Virus record (IMG/VR): IMGVR_UViG_3300022072_000029
Location: 1-40,933 of that record
Source: a virus
Strand: one strand, 5' to 3'
DNA length: 40,933 bases
Below the pieces are notes generated by a model that saw only the letters and a program-made list of their open reading frames with translations, made no database searches and was not told the DNA's origin. Position numbers and translations under genes: made by a program. Of the stretch, positions 14,197 through 22,701 are shown one piece after another (position 1 is the stretch's first letter; every line of letters begins with the position of its first letter).

Positions 14197-16158
14197 ATGT
14201 CTAATCTCCAAAAACTTAATGATGGTCTCAAGGCAAAGGTCGTATCAACTGCAAACTTGGATGTCCTCAATGCGCAAGTCGTAAAGTCTCAGGACGCTAA
14301 CATACTAAATTCTTCTACTGTACTCGGTAAGAATGTGGAAGTTGATGTGAACGGATTCAAGAGTTTAGACAACAACTCTAAGGGTGATACAACAAGTTCA
14401 CTGTCGCAAATACTTCCTACTGCGGGAGTATACCCCAAAACAGATCCATCCAAGATGATAACTGATGTTGGTGTTCCTAGTGTCGCAGTGACAAATGTAG
14501 CAACACAAATAACAGAATTTGTTTTAGACGGATCGGGATTACCCACCGAAGACTCCTCGGGTAACCCTATTACCCAACTAGTCGATGGCGCATTAGTACC
14601 TACTGTAGTACAGACCGGAGAAAATTTACCGAGTACAATTCCTGAGATTACAAAATCTTTGACAGGTATTGTACCACCCGTCGAAAGTATTACTATTGTT
14701 TCATTAGGAGGTTCCGCACTCGATGAACTTGCCGGTGCAATCGAAGATGCATCCGAAAGAAAAGGTACGTTATTAAGTTCTATCAAGGCAACCGCATCCG
14801 CATCTAAAGCCGGTGGTGATGCACTAGGTGATTCTATAACCGAAGGTATAGGAAATGTACAGAGTAAATTAGATGAAGTTGCCGATAAGGCAAAGAGTGG
14901 TAGTTTACTGACTGAAGTTGCAAGTGCAGTATCCGCAGTCGAGGGTGTGGGTAATTCTATTGCCTCTGCGGCCGCATCTGTTACCGGAACACTTACTTCT
15001 GCATTAACGACTGGACTCGATGAAGCAAAGAGTATAATCTCGGATGGATTCGGTTCTATTACGAGTAGTATAGGAAGTGCGGTAACGGATCTTGTTAGCG
15101 GAGTTTCTTCGGATATAAATTTAGGATTTGGTACTGCACAAGACCTGTTCGAAGATTTGACCGGTTCGGTTGGTAGTGCTCTTACTGGATTGTTCGGTGC
15201 GGGAGAATCTCTCGATAAAGATTTTCTCTCGGGTATAATGAACGATGTTATGTCTGGGGGAGACATCAATTTAAGTAAAGCAATGAAAGCACTTACCTTG
15301 AAGGATAAGTCTTTGTCGCCAGAGATGCGGAAGGTCATTCAGGAAACTGAAGCTGGTAGTGTCGAAGAATTCAATCAAACGATAAACAGTAAAGCAAGAG
15401 CTGCGGGAATATCCGAGTCTGAATTACAAAACTTTAACAATCAGACCACTAAGATTGAGAATGCACTTAGTCTAGTGGACACCACAATAGCAGGAAGTGT
15501 TGTATCTGAAGCAGGTGAATTCTACACAGAAGATCTGGATCTACTAGAACTTTCTAAACGATACTCTGCCGGATACATTAGAGAATTTAGTTATGTAGAT
15601 TCTAAAGAAGAACTTGGTCTAGAATTTGTTAGAATGACCAGAGAGGTATCTGAAGTTATTATTCACGCAAGTGAAACTTATACTAATGCGAACATTGGTG
15701 CAGAAGAAATTCAACTAAGACATAATGATGCGGGTCATCTTGGTATCCAGTATCACTTTGTAATTAGACGTGATGGTACTATGCAACGCGGGTTACCTGT
15801 AGATAATGTTGCACAAGCAAGCGACATTAACAGACACAAGTTCAACTGTATTGACGTATGTCTGGTCGGTGGTGTGAACGTTCCCTCTGAAGCTGACAAC
15901 CCACTACTGAATCTATCTGCGAGTTCGTTCACTATATCTCAGATGAAGACATTAGAAACACTCCTTGAACTGTTTTACCAAACCGTTCCGGGCGGTCAAG
16001 TACTGGGTCACAATGATATTGATATCTCATCTCAAGATCCATACTTCGATGTTATATCTTTTGTTGAGAATAAGTTTGGTAAGAAGACAGTATACTCAGA
16101 TCCGTTGACAGAAACATCATTAGACCGAAATGGTCTGAAACTGAAGAAGGCCGTATGA
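14197..16158 (+). CDS. Tail-associated N-acetylmuramoyl-L-alanine amidase (PGRP fold), 653 aa
   Basis: Residues 1-440 are a long low-complexity chain of short Ser/Ala/Gly-rich helices and strands (for example VASAVSAVEGVGNSIASAAA), possibly a fibrous hub segment. The C-terminal 170 residues form an amidase_2/PGRP domain: EVIIHASETY (His490), HLGIQYHFVIRRDGTMQRGL, HKFNCIDVCLVGG and GHNDIDISSQDP (His605, Asp614). His490, His605 and Asp614 fit the three zinc ligands, with Asp in the place used by AmpD. It cuts the amide bond between muramic acid and the stem peptide, letting the tail tube pass the wall. It lies between the two halves of the split gp5, three bases after the first half. Confidence 0.85.
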   Translation: MSNLQKLNDGLKAKVVSTANLDVLNAQVVKSQDANILNSSTVLGKNVEVDVNGFKSLDNNSKGDTTSSLSQILPTAGVYPKTDPSKMITDVGVPSVAVTNVATQITEFVLDGSGLPTEDSSGNPITQLVDGALVPTVVQTGENLPSTIPEITKSLTGIVPPVESITIVSLGGSALDELAGAIEDASERKGTLLSSIKATASASKAGGDALGDSITEGIGNVQSKLDEVADKAKSGSLLTEVASAVSAVEGVGNSIASAAASVTGTLTSALTTGLDEAKSIISDGFGSITSSIGSAVTDLVSGVSSDINLGFGTAQDLFEDLTGSVGSALTGLFGAGESLDKDFLSGIMNDVMSGGDINLSKAMKALTLKDKSLSPEMRKVIQETEAGSVEEFNQTINSKARAAGISESELQNFNNQTTKIENALSLVDTTIAGSVVSEAGEFYTEDLDLLELSKRYSAGYIREFSYVDSKEELGLEFVRMTREVSEVIIHASETYTNANIGAEEIQLRHNDAGHLGIQYHFVIRRDGTMQRGLPVDNVAQASDINRHKFNCIDVCLVGGVNVPSEADNPLLNLSASSFTISQMKTLETLLELFYQTVPGGQVLGHNDIDISSQDPYFDVISFVENKFGKKTVYSDPLTETSLDRNGLKLKKAV

Positions 16159-17591
16159 CAACTATAACGAATAAAAAAACGATAGGTGATAATCCTGCAA
16201 TTGAAAATACCGAAGGTGTTCCAATTGATGGTTTCCAAGATCCTACAGGAGAATTCCCCAAGAGGGAATATCATTACGGGTCGTCATTAAACAGATCTGC
16301 ACGTGGTCTCAAGGTAGAGAATCTTTATCTTGGGGGTGGTACCGAAGGAACTGACTTGGATCTCGAAGACCAAGAACCTTCTCGATTCCCCTTCAACCAA
16401 GTAAAGGAAACTGCATCGGGACATATCATCTCCTATGATGACACGCCTGGCGGAGAACGTATTCTTATCAAACATCGTAAGGGTGCAGGTGTAGAAGTAC
16501 GTGCAGACGGGTCTGTAGTCATCTCTGCGGTCAATAACAAGGTTGAGGTTACTGGTGGTGACCATACTGTTATTGTTGAAGGTAACGGTAAGTTGGTGTA
16601 TAATGGTAACCTAAACTTAGAAGTGACGGGTGACTATAATGTCAGTGTTGGTGGCGATTACAATGTCAACGTTGATGGTAATACTAATACCGAAATACGT
16701 AAGAACAATACCACAACGGTAGGACTGAACACCGACTACACAACCAAAGGTACTGCGGTAAACAAAACAATCGAACACAAATCTGATATTGTTTTGGGTA
16801 ACTGTTATGGTACAATCAAAGGTCACTGGAAGAACAACGTAGGTGCCGAGATTGAAATGTTCACCGGTAATCGTTTCCATGTGTCTGCCGAAGAAGAATT
16901 TGTAATGACAGCATTACAGGGTAATATTTCTGCAACTGAAATCTCGGTACTTGGTATGAAAGGTGCGATTGGGGGTGAACAAGTCGAGTTTACTGGCCCA
17001 GTTTATATGGGGCCTCAAGGTGCGGTACCATTTACTTCGGGAGCATCATTCTATGGTTCTTTCCATGGCCAGGCGCTCGAAGCGATAAAGTCTAAGTTTG
17101 CACATAAAGCAGAGAACGCTAAGACTGCGCAACTAGCATCCAAGGAAAAGGGTGGACAACCAAGTGGTGGTGCGCCTGATGTTCCTACTAATATGGAATC
17201 ATTATCTCCACTGAAACCAATACCTAAGACAGATGCCGTTGCAGGTCTTTTGTCCGATGGACACTTGTCTATACGTGCAATATCAATTGATAGTAAGGAT
17301 GCTATACGAAATCATGTATTGTTACGTGATGACTATGCGGGTCTATTTGAAAAGGAACCCACTATAAATGAAATCCGATCTACAATGCGAGACGAAGCCA
17401 ACCGAACCATCCTCAACGAGAAGGGTATATCATTCCCTGACGCACTGATAAAGAATGGTATGATTGCCTCTGACTGGACAAATCCTTTGCCTCCGAAGGT
17501 GGGACGTATTGCCAAAAAACAGACATCTCCAAGATTTGGTTATACTCCACTTGGTAACTCAGTGAAAAATAGAGGTAAGAGATTCAAATGA
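16155..17591 (+). CDS. gp5 C-terminal-type beta-helix spike protein, 478 aa
   Basis: Residues 85-115 carry the VgrG/gp5 entry pattern GHIISYDDTPGGERILIKH, followed by GAGVEVRADGSVVI. Residues 115-200 are a run of short strands with repeats of the V-x-V-x-G-D/G-x-x-V type (VEVTGGDHTVIVEG, LEVTGDYNVSVGGDYNVNVD), the signature of the triple-stranded beta-helix needle of T4 gp5. The C-terminal half is helical and polar (HGQALEAIKSKFAHKAENAK), with a basic end. It is expected to trimerise and extend below the hub as the membrane-puncturing needle. The ATG at 16155 overlaps the previous stop by four bases, and its own stop overlaps the next ATG. Confidence 0.85.
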   Translation: MTTITNKKTIGDNPAIENTEGVPIDGFQDPTGEFPKREYHYGSSLNRSARGLKVENLYLGGGTEGTDLDLEDQEPSRFPFNQVKETASGHIISYDDTPGGERILIKHRKGAGVEVRADGSVVISAVNNKVEVTGGDHTVIVEGNGKLVYNGNLNLEVTGDYNVSVGGDYNVNVDGNTNTEIRKNNTTTVGLNTDYTTKGTAVNKTIEHKSDIVLGNCYGTIKGHWKNNVGAEIEMFTGNRFHVSAEEEFVMTALQGNISATEISVLGMKGAIGGEQVEFTGPVYMGPQGAVPFTSGASFYGSFHGQALEAIKSKFAHKAENAKTAQLASKEKGGQPSGGAPDVPTNMESLSPLKPIPKTDAVAGLLSDGHLSIRAISIDSKDAIRNHVLLRDDYAGLFEKEPTINEIRSTMRDEANRTILNEKGISFPDALIKNGMIASDWTNPLPPKVGRIAKKQTSPRFGYTPLGNSVKNRGKRFK

Positions 17592-18205
17592 TAACAATTG
17601 TACCGGATCAAAAATACAATCCAGCTTTGGTTGACGCGAAGGACATTACCTCTTTTACTAAACTCTCGCCTGGAGTATCACTCTCGAAGTTTCTTGGTAG
17701 TAAAGGAAACCCGTGTAGTTTATCGACCATAGACAAATACCAAAATAGTCCGTATGAAAGACAACAACTCGCGTTCAATCTTTATTTACACGCAGAGTTG
17801 TTCCGTAGAATCAATGGTAACATTGACATGTTCAAAGATGTACGTCTTATTGTCTCGGAGGGGGTTTACCGTGGTGGCCCTCTTGAAACAGTTGCAGGAG
17901 AAAATCTTCTAAAACAAGACGGACAAATGGTAAGTTACAAAGTTGTGGATGAACAGGGTCAGATAGATTACGAAAGAACATTTGATCTTGCTGAGTATAT
18001 CAAGGACTATGTTGGTTACGAGAAACTTATTCTAGAGTATGATAAGTGGGATCCAACAGGAAAACTCAATGCGCAAGTGACCGTTGTAATGCCGAAAGTC
18101 GATGGTATTACTTGGAGAGTGTATTATAAAAAACAATTAGAAACAAGATACAACGGAATACTTTTTGCAAAGAATGAGTTAGTAGAAGTTCTCGAAGACG
18201 TATAA
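17588..18205 (+). CDS. Conserved baseplate-operon protein, 205 aa, unnamed
   Basis: ATG 17588 overlaps the TGA of the spike gene. The protein has an N-terminal block VDAKDITSFTKLSPGVSLSK then FLGSKGNPCSLSTIDKYQ (residues 17-60), a helix YERQQLAFNLYLHAELFRRI (about 58-77), and a beta-rich second half with DVRLIVSEGVYRGGP and VTVVMPKVDGITWRVYYKK. Proteins of this shape sit between gp5 and gp25 in related phages as I recall, so a baseplate or hub role is likely. No enzymatic motif is visible. The stop codon lies within the next late promoter. Confidence 0.7.
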   Translation: MITIVPDQKYNPALVDAKDITSFTKLSPGVSLSKFLGSKGNPCSLSTIDKYQNSPYERQQLAFNLYLHAELFRRINGNIDMFKDVRLIVSEGVYRGGPLETVAGENLLKQDGQMVSYKVVDEQGQIDYERTFDLAEYIKDYVGYEKLILEYDKWDPTGKLNAQVTVVMPKVDGITWRVYYKKQLETRYNGILFAKNELVEVLEDV

Positions 18206-18208
18206 ATA
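18201..18208 (+). promoter_or_regulatory. Late promoter (TATAAATA) for gp25
   Basis: Exact octamer followed by GAA, 27 bases upstream of the gp25 ATG and overlapping the last codons of the previous gene. Confidence 0.8.
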
Positions 18209-18234
18209 GAATTATAATATTTTAGGAAAGACAA

Positions 18235-18684
18235 ATGGCTAGAGCATTTTCTATAGAAGACGGTGGATTACAACAATTCTCCACTATCAAAGCGACATCG
18301 AACAGTGAGTATATCGATATTGACCTTTCGTTTGCAGCGAAGGGTGCCGGTGACGTGTATAAGAAAACTGCGGTATCATCTGTCATGCAATCTTTAAAAA
18401 ACTTATTGATGACAAACCGAACCGAGAAACCCTTTGCTCCATACTTTGGTGCAAACCTCCAGAGTTACCTCTTTGAGTTGATGGATCAAGGTACAATGAA
18501 TCAGATGGAAAATGCGATTATACAGAACATTCGTGCTTTCGAACCAAGAATAAATTCCGAAACTCTACAAGTAATTCCCGAAGTAGATGAGAACGGAAAC
18601 AGTGTTACACTTACGATAATTTTTAACATCGTAAATTCTAATCAATCCGTAGAATTTACAACCAGACTGAATAGGTTACGATAA
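18235..18684 (+). CDS. 25: Baseplate wedge gp25, 149 aa
   Basis: The length and pattern fit gp25 (132 aa in T4), a lysozyme-fold-like wedge protein without lytic activity and conserved in contractile machines up to the type VI secretion sheath. Residues 45-75 (VSSVMQSLKNLLMTNRTEKP and FAPYFGANLQSYLF) and the conserved EPR triad at 103-105 (IRAFEPRINSE) are the hallmark; EPR links gp25 to the sheath-nucleating wedge core. The strand LTIIFNIVNSNQSVEF closes the fold. The ATG follows TTAGGAAAGAC. It overlaps the gp6 start by one base. Confidence 0.95.
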   Translation: MARAFSIEDGGLQQFSTIKATSNSEYIDIDLSFAAKGAGDVYKKTAVSSVMQSLKNLLMTNRTEKPFAPYFGANLQSYLFELMDQGTMNQMENAIIQNIRAFEPRINSETLQVIPEVDENGNSVTLTIIFNIVNSNQSVEFTTRLNRLR

Positions 18685-20531
18685 TGGCAACGACTATTAA
18701 TTCCTCATCTTTAGATTTTGATGCGATCAAAAACAATCTAAAGACATATCTAAAACAACAGTCGGAGTTTTCGGACTATGACTTCGAAGCGTCTGGTATA
18801 TCTAATCTATTGGATGTATTGGCTTACAATACGCACATCAATGGTTTAACTGCAAACATGGCGTTGAACGAGTCTTTCTTGAATACTGCACAGTTGAGAT
18901 CTTCGGTCGTATCACACGCAGAGACATTGGGTTATGTACCTCAGTCAAAAACTGCATCACAAGCTACTATCAATATGTCCTTCAACATCGGTATCGACCA
19001 AGCAGATGTACCTGAGACTTTACAGATTGCATCTGGATATAAGTTTAATGCATCTATTGATGATGCATCCTACACATTCCAGACTAAGGAATTGATTCAG
19101 GCTACTAATGACGGTAACAACTTCTTCCAGTTCACAACACTGTCGGGTTCTACCAGTATCCCTATTTACGAAGGTATTGCAAAGACTAAAACTTTCTTTG
19201 CAGGGGAAGATGCAGAAGAAACTATGTACATCATTCCCGATCTTAACCTTGACCGTGCAACTGCGATAGTTAGAATATATGAGAGTTCAACTTCTGATGA
19301 CTTTACTACTTATGTTAATCTAGAAACTGCAACTAATATAACTGCAACCACTCCTGCATACATTCTAAAGGAAGCACCAAATGGTTACTATGAGTTAACC
19401 TTTGGTAATGGTTCCACACTTGGTGCGGTACCTAAAGCTGGTGCAAAGATCACAGTTGAGTATCTCTCGGTAGATGGTGCGAATGCAAATGGTGGACGAT
19501 TATTCGAACCCCTTAATACGGTAGAAGTGACCGAACCGACTAGTGGTAGTGGTCTACAAAGATTACCTGTAGTATCGACAGTCAATAGATCGGTCGGTGG
19601 TACTAATAAAGAAACATTGGATTCTATTAGACGAAATGCGCCATTCCGATATGCAACACAGAACAGAATGGTAACACACGTTGATTATGCTAACTTGGTG
19701 TTACGTTCATATGGTTCATTGATTGACGACATCATTGCTTGGGGTGGAGAAGATAATCTTCAACCCGAGTATGGTCAGACTTTCTTATCAATAAAATTCA
19801 AAGGGGACGTTACACAATCCTTAGAAGATATCACTAAAGACGATATCAGAGTGTTGGTCGATCAACTCTCTATTGCTTCGTTTGGATTACAATTTACTGA
19901 TCCGGTAGAGACTTTTGTCGAAACCAATGTCTTCTTCCAATACAATCCGGACTATACTAACTTGTCGATCAATGCACTTCAAGAACAAGTTAAAGGTGTA
20001 ATGCTAGATTACTTCTCGACCAATACCGGTAAGTTTGGACAGGCATTCCGTAGGTCTAACTTATTGACTTTGATAGATGACGTGAGTCCTGCTATTCTAT
20101 CATCTCGCGCAGATGTGAAGATGCAACAACGTTTCACGCCTTCGGCTGGTGTAGAACAGGATTTCAAATTTAGTTTTCCTTCTTCTATCGCCAATCCGGA
20201 TGATGTGAACTTCATTATAGAATCTTCTACGTTCAAACGTACCTTTGGTGGACAATCATTAAACTGTAAGATTAGAAATCTTCTGACCACAAACAAACTC
20301 CAGATCATTGATGTTGGTACAGGTGACGTGAAGTCCGACAACATCGGTTTCTACGAATCCGGTTCTGGTATCATCAATCTTGTAGGATTTAAGTCGGACG
20401 AATCGAAGTTGATCAAACTTTCATGTACTCCTGCTAACGCAAGTGCTATAGTACCACAGAGAGAATACATTCTAGATTATGATAATACGAGATTAAGTGC
20501 GAAAGGTTTACGTACCACAGCGAGTAACTAA
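18684..20531 (+). CDS. 6: Baseplate wedge gp6, 615 aa
   Basis: It matches T4 gp6 (660 aa) in length, order and N terminus: FDAIKNNLKTYLKQQSEFSD, then YDFEASGISNLLDVLAYNTH (about residues 13-51), followed by NMALNESFLNTAQLRSSVVS. This is the gp6/J-like wedge domain. The core contains GSTLGAVPKAGAKITVEYLS and NAPFRYATQNRMVTHVDYAN, the latter shared by gpJ-like proteins. The C-terminal 130 residues are beta-rich. With gp25, gp53 and gp7 it builds the inner wedge, and gp6 dimers form the ring. It overlaps both neighbours by one base. Confidence 0.93.
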   Translation: MATTINSSSLDFDAIKNNLKTYLKQQSEFSDYDFEASGISNLLDVLAYNTHINGLTANMALNESFLNTAQLRSSVVSHAETLGYVPQSKTASQATINMSFNIGIDQADVPETLQIASGYKFNASIDDASYTFQTKELIQATNDGNNFFQFTTLSGSTSIPIYEGIAKTKTFFAGEDAEETMYIIPDLNLDRATAIVRIYESSTSDDFTTYVNLETATNITATTPAYILKEAPNGYYELTFGNGSTLGAVPKAGAKITVEYLSVDGANANGGRLFEPLNTVEVTEPTSGSGLQRLPVVSTVNRSVGGTNKETLDSIRRNAPFRYATQNRMVTHVDYANLVLRSYGSLIDDIIAWGGEDNLQPEYGQTFLSIKFKGDVTQSLEDITKDDIRVLVDQLSIASFGLQFTDPVETFVETNVFFQYNPDYTNLSINALQEQVKGVMLDYFSTNTGKFGQAFRRSNLLTLIDDVSPAILSSRADVKMQQRFTPSAGVEQDFKFSFPSSIANPDDVNFIIESSTFKRTFGGQSLNCKIRNLLTTNKLQIIDVGTGDVKSDNIGFYESGSGIINLVGFKSDESKLIKLSCTPANASAIVPQREYILDYDNTRLSAKGLRTTASN

Positions 20532-21640
20532 TGTCAATATTCGATAAAACACATAAAGATACTACAAGACGTGACATCAATCTGAGAGCGGATCAGATCG
20601 AGTCCGTCTTACCTTCGCATATCCTTGCAGAGTATCCTAAGTTTGTAAGTTTCATCAAGGCCTACTTTGACTTTGAGAATCAAGAAGATTCGTTGACTCG
20701 TTTTTTGAACAACATGTTCGAGACGCGAGATGTGTCACAAACAGATTTGGATCTTCTTACTTATTTTGAAGATGAGTATCTGTTAGGTCAGAATTACTTT
20801 CAAGGGTTTGTTGATAAAAGAACCGCAGTAAAATACTCAAGTTATCTGTATCGTGCCAAAGGTACTAGATACAGTATTCGACAATTCTTTAAAACTTTCT
20901 TTGACATTGAACCAGATGTTGTTTACACAAAACAATACATATTCAAGTTGAATGAGTCTAAGGTTGGTGCAGAGAGTGCAAGGTACCTTACTGACAATAA
21001 ACTATATCAAACCTACGCAATACAGATTAGATCAGAACTTTCTCTTGCGCAATGGCGTGATGCATATAAACTCATGGTGCATCCTGCCGGTATGTACCTT
21101 GGTGGTCTCACTCAAATCGTAGGTACTGCATCAATAGATCAGTTACAGTATGATCCGGGCGAAGCAATCAAACCACCGATTGTATTGGAAGGTATTGGTG
21201 GATTATCACCACTTGGTTTCCAACAACATACCGCACTATTCGACTTTGGTGCGACCGATGAAGGAGGAACTTTGAAGTTCCGAACAAATATGGGTAGTAG
21301 TGCAGGTCTGGCCAGAGACTCAAGTGAATTGTATCTGGGTATACCTATGGGTAATGACCTGAATGACGTGCAAGATCTTACAATCGATAACCTCGATAGA
21401 CTGTATTCAAGTCTTGGTGAATACCTCACGCCTGATTCCCCAACGTTGGATGATGATAGTGACGGTTCAACTACTTACTCTGGATTCGATTTATCATCTA
21501 CAGAAAGTATAGATCAAGAAACCTTCACGTGGAACCCACAGGTTTCTCGTATAGATTCTGATAATAATCTATTCCAGACTCCGGTCGGAGATTCTGATGG
21601 AGAAATTTCTCTCCGTGAAGTAATAGAAAGTAATAGATAA
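20531..21640 (+). CDS. 7: Baseplate wedge protein, gp7-like, 369 aa
   Basis: It directly follows gp6, the position of gp7 in T4. Signatures include LRADQIESVLPSHILAEYPK (about residues 18-37), FVSFIKAYFDFENQEDSLTR, LLGQNYFQGFVDKRTAVKYS and YRAKGTRYSIRQFFKTFFDI, a region shared by short gp7-type wedge proteins of marine myoviruses. T4 gp7 has 1032 residues, so only a core equivalent is present. The C-terminal 130 residues are acidic and low-complexity (DSPTLDDDSDGSTTYSG). The name is by order and recall and could be replaced by a generic wedge label. Confidence 0.7.
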   Translation: MSIFDKTHKDTTRRDINLRADQIESVLPSHILAEYPKFVSFIKAYFDFENQEDSLTRFLNNMFETRDVSQTDLDLLTYFEDEYLLGQNYFQGFVDKRTAVKYSSYLYRAKGTRYSIRQFFKTFFDIEPDVVYTKQYIFKLNESKVGAESARYLTDNKLYQTYAIQIRSELSLAQWRDAYKLMVHPAGMYLGGLTQIVGTASIDQLQYDPGEAIKPPIVLEGIGGLSPLGFQQHTALFDFGATDEGGTLKFRTNMGSSAGLARDSSELYLGIPMGNDLNDVQDLTIDNLDRLYSSLGEYLTPDSPTLDDDSDGSTTYSGFDLSSTESIDQETFTWNPQVSRIDSDNNLFQTPVGDSDGEISLREVIESNR

Positions 21641-21650
21641 CAATTATTAG

Positions 21651-21658
21651 TATAAATA
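21651..21658 (+). promoter_or_regulatory. Late promoter (TATAAATA) for the 21687 gene
   Basis: Exact octamer followed by GAA in the 46-base gap after the gp7-like gene, 28 bases upstream of the ATG at 21687. The extended form TATAAATAGAA is shared with the elements at 18201, 30043 and 36467. Confidence 0.8.
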
Positions 21659-21686
21659 GAACATATAATCTTTAGGTAAAAAGAGA

Positions 21687-22688
21687 ATGACTAGACAAGT
21701 ATTAAACAGAGGCACAATCGCGAACGATGGTACGGGTGATACACTTCGTACTGCATCGTTGAAGATTGAACAAAACTTCCAAGAGATCTACAGCAAACTT
21801 GGAGATGGTGCATCTCTGATGGCGTTGATCGACTTTGACTCTTCGGGTATTATATTCGAAGGATCTGTCGAGAACAATTTTGAGACTCGTTTGCAAGTCG
21901 CTAACCCAACAGCAGATAACACGGTTACAATACCGAACTATTCTGGTGCATTGGTTATGGACTCTGCAACACAAACATTGTCTAACAAGACTTTACTAAG
22001 TCCTATTTTGACTACCCCACAGATTAATGACACTTCATCGAATCACAGATATGTGGTTGCAGTGAATGAGTTGGCTGCGAATAGAACAATTACATTACCA
22101 CTGTTGGGTGCGGCAGATACTTTTGTATTTAATAACCACACCGCAATATTAAAGAACAAGACACTTCAGAATCCTACTCTTAACTCTCCGGTTATCGGTA
22201 AAGAGATTCTTGATAGTGCGGGTAACGAATTAATACAATTCCAAGACTCCGGTTCTGCAACAAACTTTATTCGAATTGGTAACTCCCCCACTAACGTACC
22301 TGCAATAGTGCAAGCTGCGGGTGAAGCAAACTCCGCACTATCACTCAAGGGTTCGGGTAATGGTGGAGTTAAAGTTGACTCTAAATTTGTATTAAAAACA
22401 CAGGGTATTTCGACAGGTGGTGGTACTGTAAGTGCAAATTCACCAATAACATTATTCACCAATGGTACTACCGGTGCACACAGTTTAGCAAGTGGTACAT
22501 CTGGACTAAATGGTGAAGTTAAATATCTTGTTAATAAAGGTGCGGGTACGCAAACTATTAACGAAACTTCAAGTAATCTTGCTGCGTATGCAAGTCTTAT
22601 ACTACCACAGAACGAATCTGTTACTTTGATGTGGTTTGGGACTCAGTGGATTGTGATAAATAAAACTGATAACGTAACAACTTCGTAG
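21687..22688 (+). CDS. Fibre-like virion protein, 333 aa
   Basis: The N-terminal motif NRGTIANDGTGDTLRTA (residues 7-23), with IEQNFQEIYSKL after it, is the attachment block found at the start of many baseplate fibres and whiskers of T4-like phages. The middle has repeated TLSNKTLLSPILTTPQIND-type segments and KNKTLQNPTLNSPVI, a pattern of short beta turns seen in fibre shafts. A glycine-rich stretch (LSLKGSGNGGVKVDS) and a terminal beta domain ending MWFGTQWIVINKT resemble a small tip domain. It probably attaches to the baseplate near gp8. It has its own late promoter and stands 13 bases before gp8. Confidence 0.7.
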   Translation: MTRQVLNRGTIANDGTGDTLRTASLKIEQNFQEIYSKLGDGASLMALIDFDSSGIIFEGSVENNFETRLQVANPTADNTVTIPNYSGALVMDSATQTLSNKTLLSPILTTPQINDTSSNHRYVVAVNELAANRTITLPLLGAADTFVFNNHTAILKNKTLQNPTLNSPVIGKEILDSAGNELIQFQDSGSATNFIRIGNSPTNVPAIVQAAGEANSALSLKGSGNGGVKVDSKFVLKTQGISTGGGTVSANSPITLFTNGTTGAHSLASGTSGLNGEVKYLVNKGAGTQTINETSSNLAAYASLILPQNESVTLMWFGTQWIVINKTDNVTTS

Positions 22689-22701
22689 GAATATATAAAA
22701 A

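Noticed and set aside
14289-15338. Long minus-strand open frame (349 codons) opposite the amidase gene
   Set aside because: It is rich in Ser, Pro, Ala and Thr, mirrors the low-complexity coding strand, and has no promoter or ribosome binding site; it is a shadow of the plus-strand gene.
22685-22701. ATATATAAAAA as a late promoter for gp8
   Set aside because: It differs from TATAAATA and lies too close to the ATG for a transcript with a ribosome binding site.
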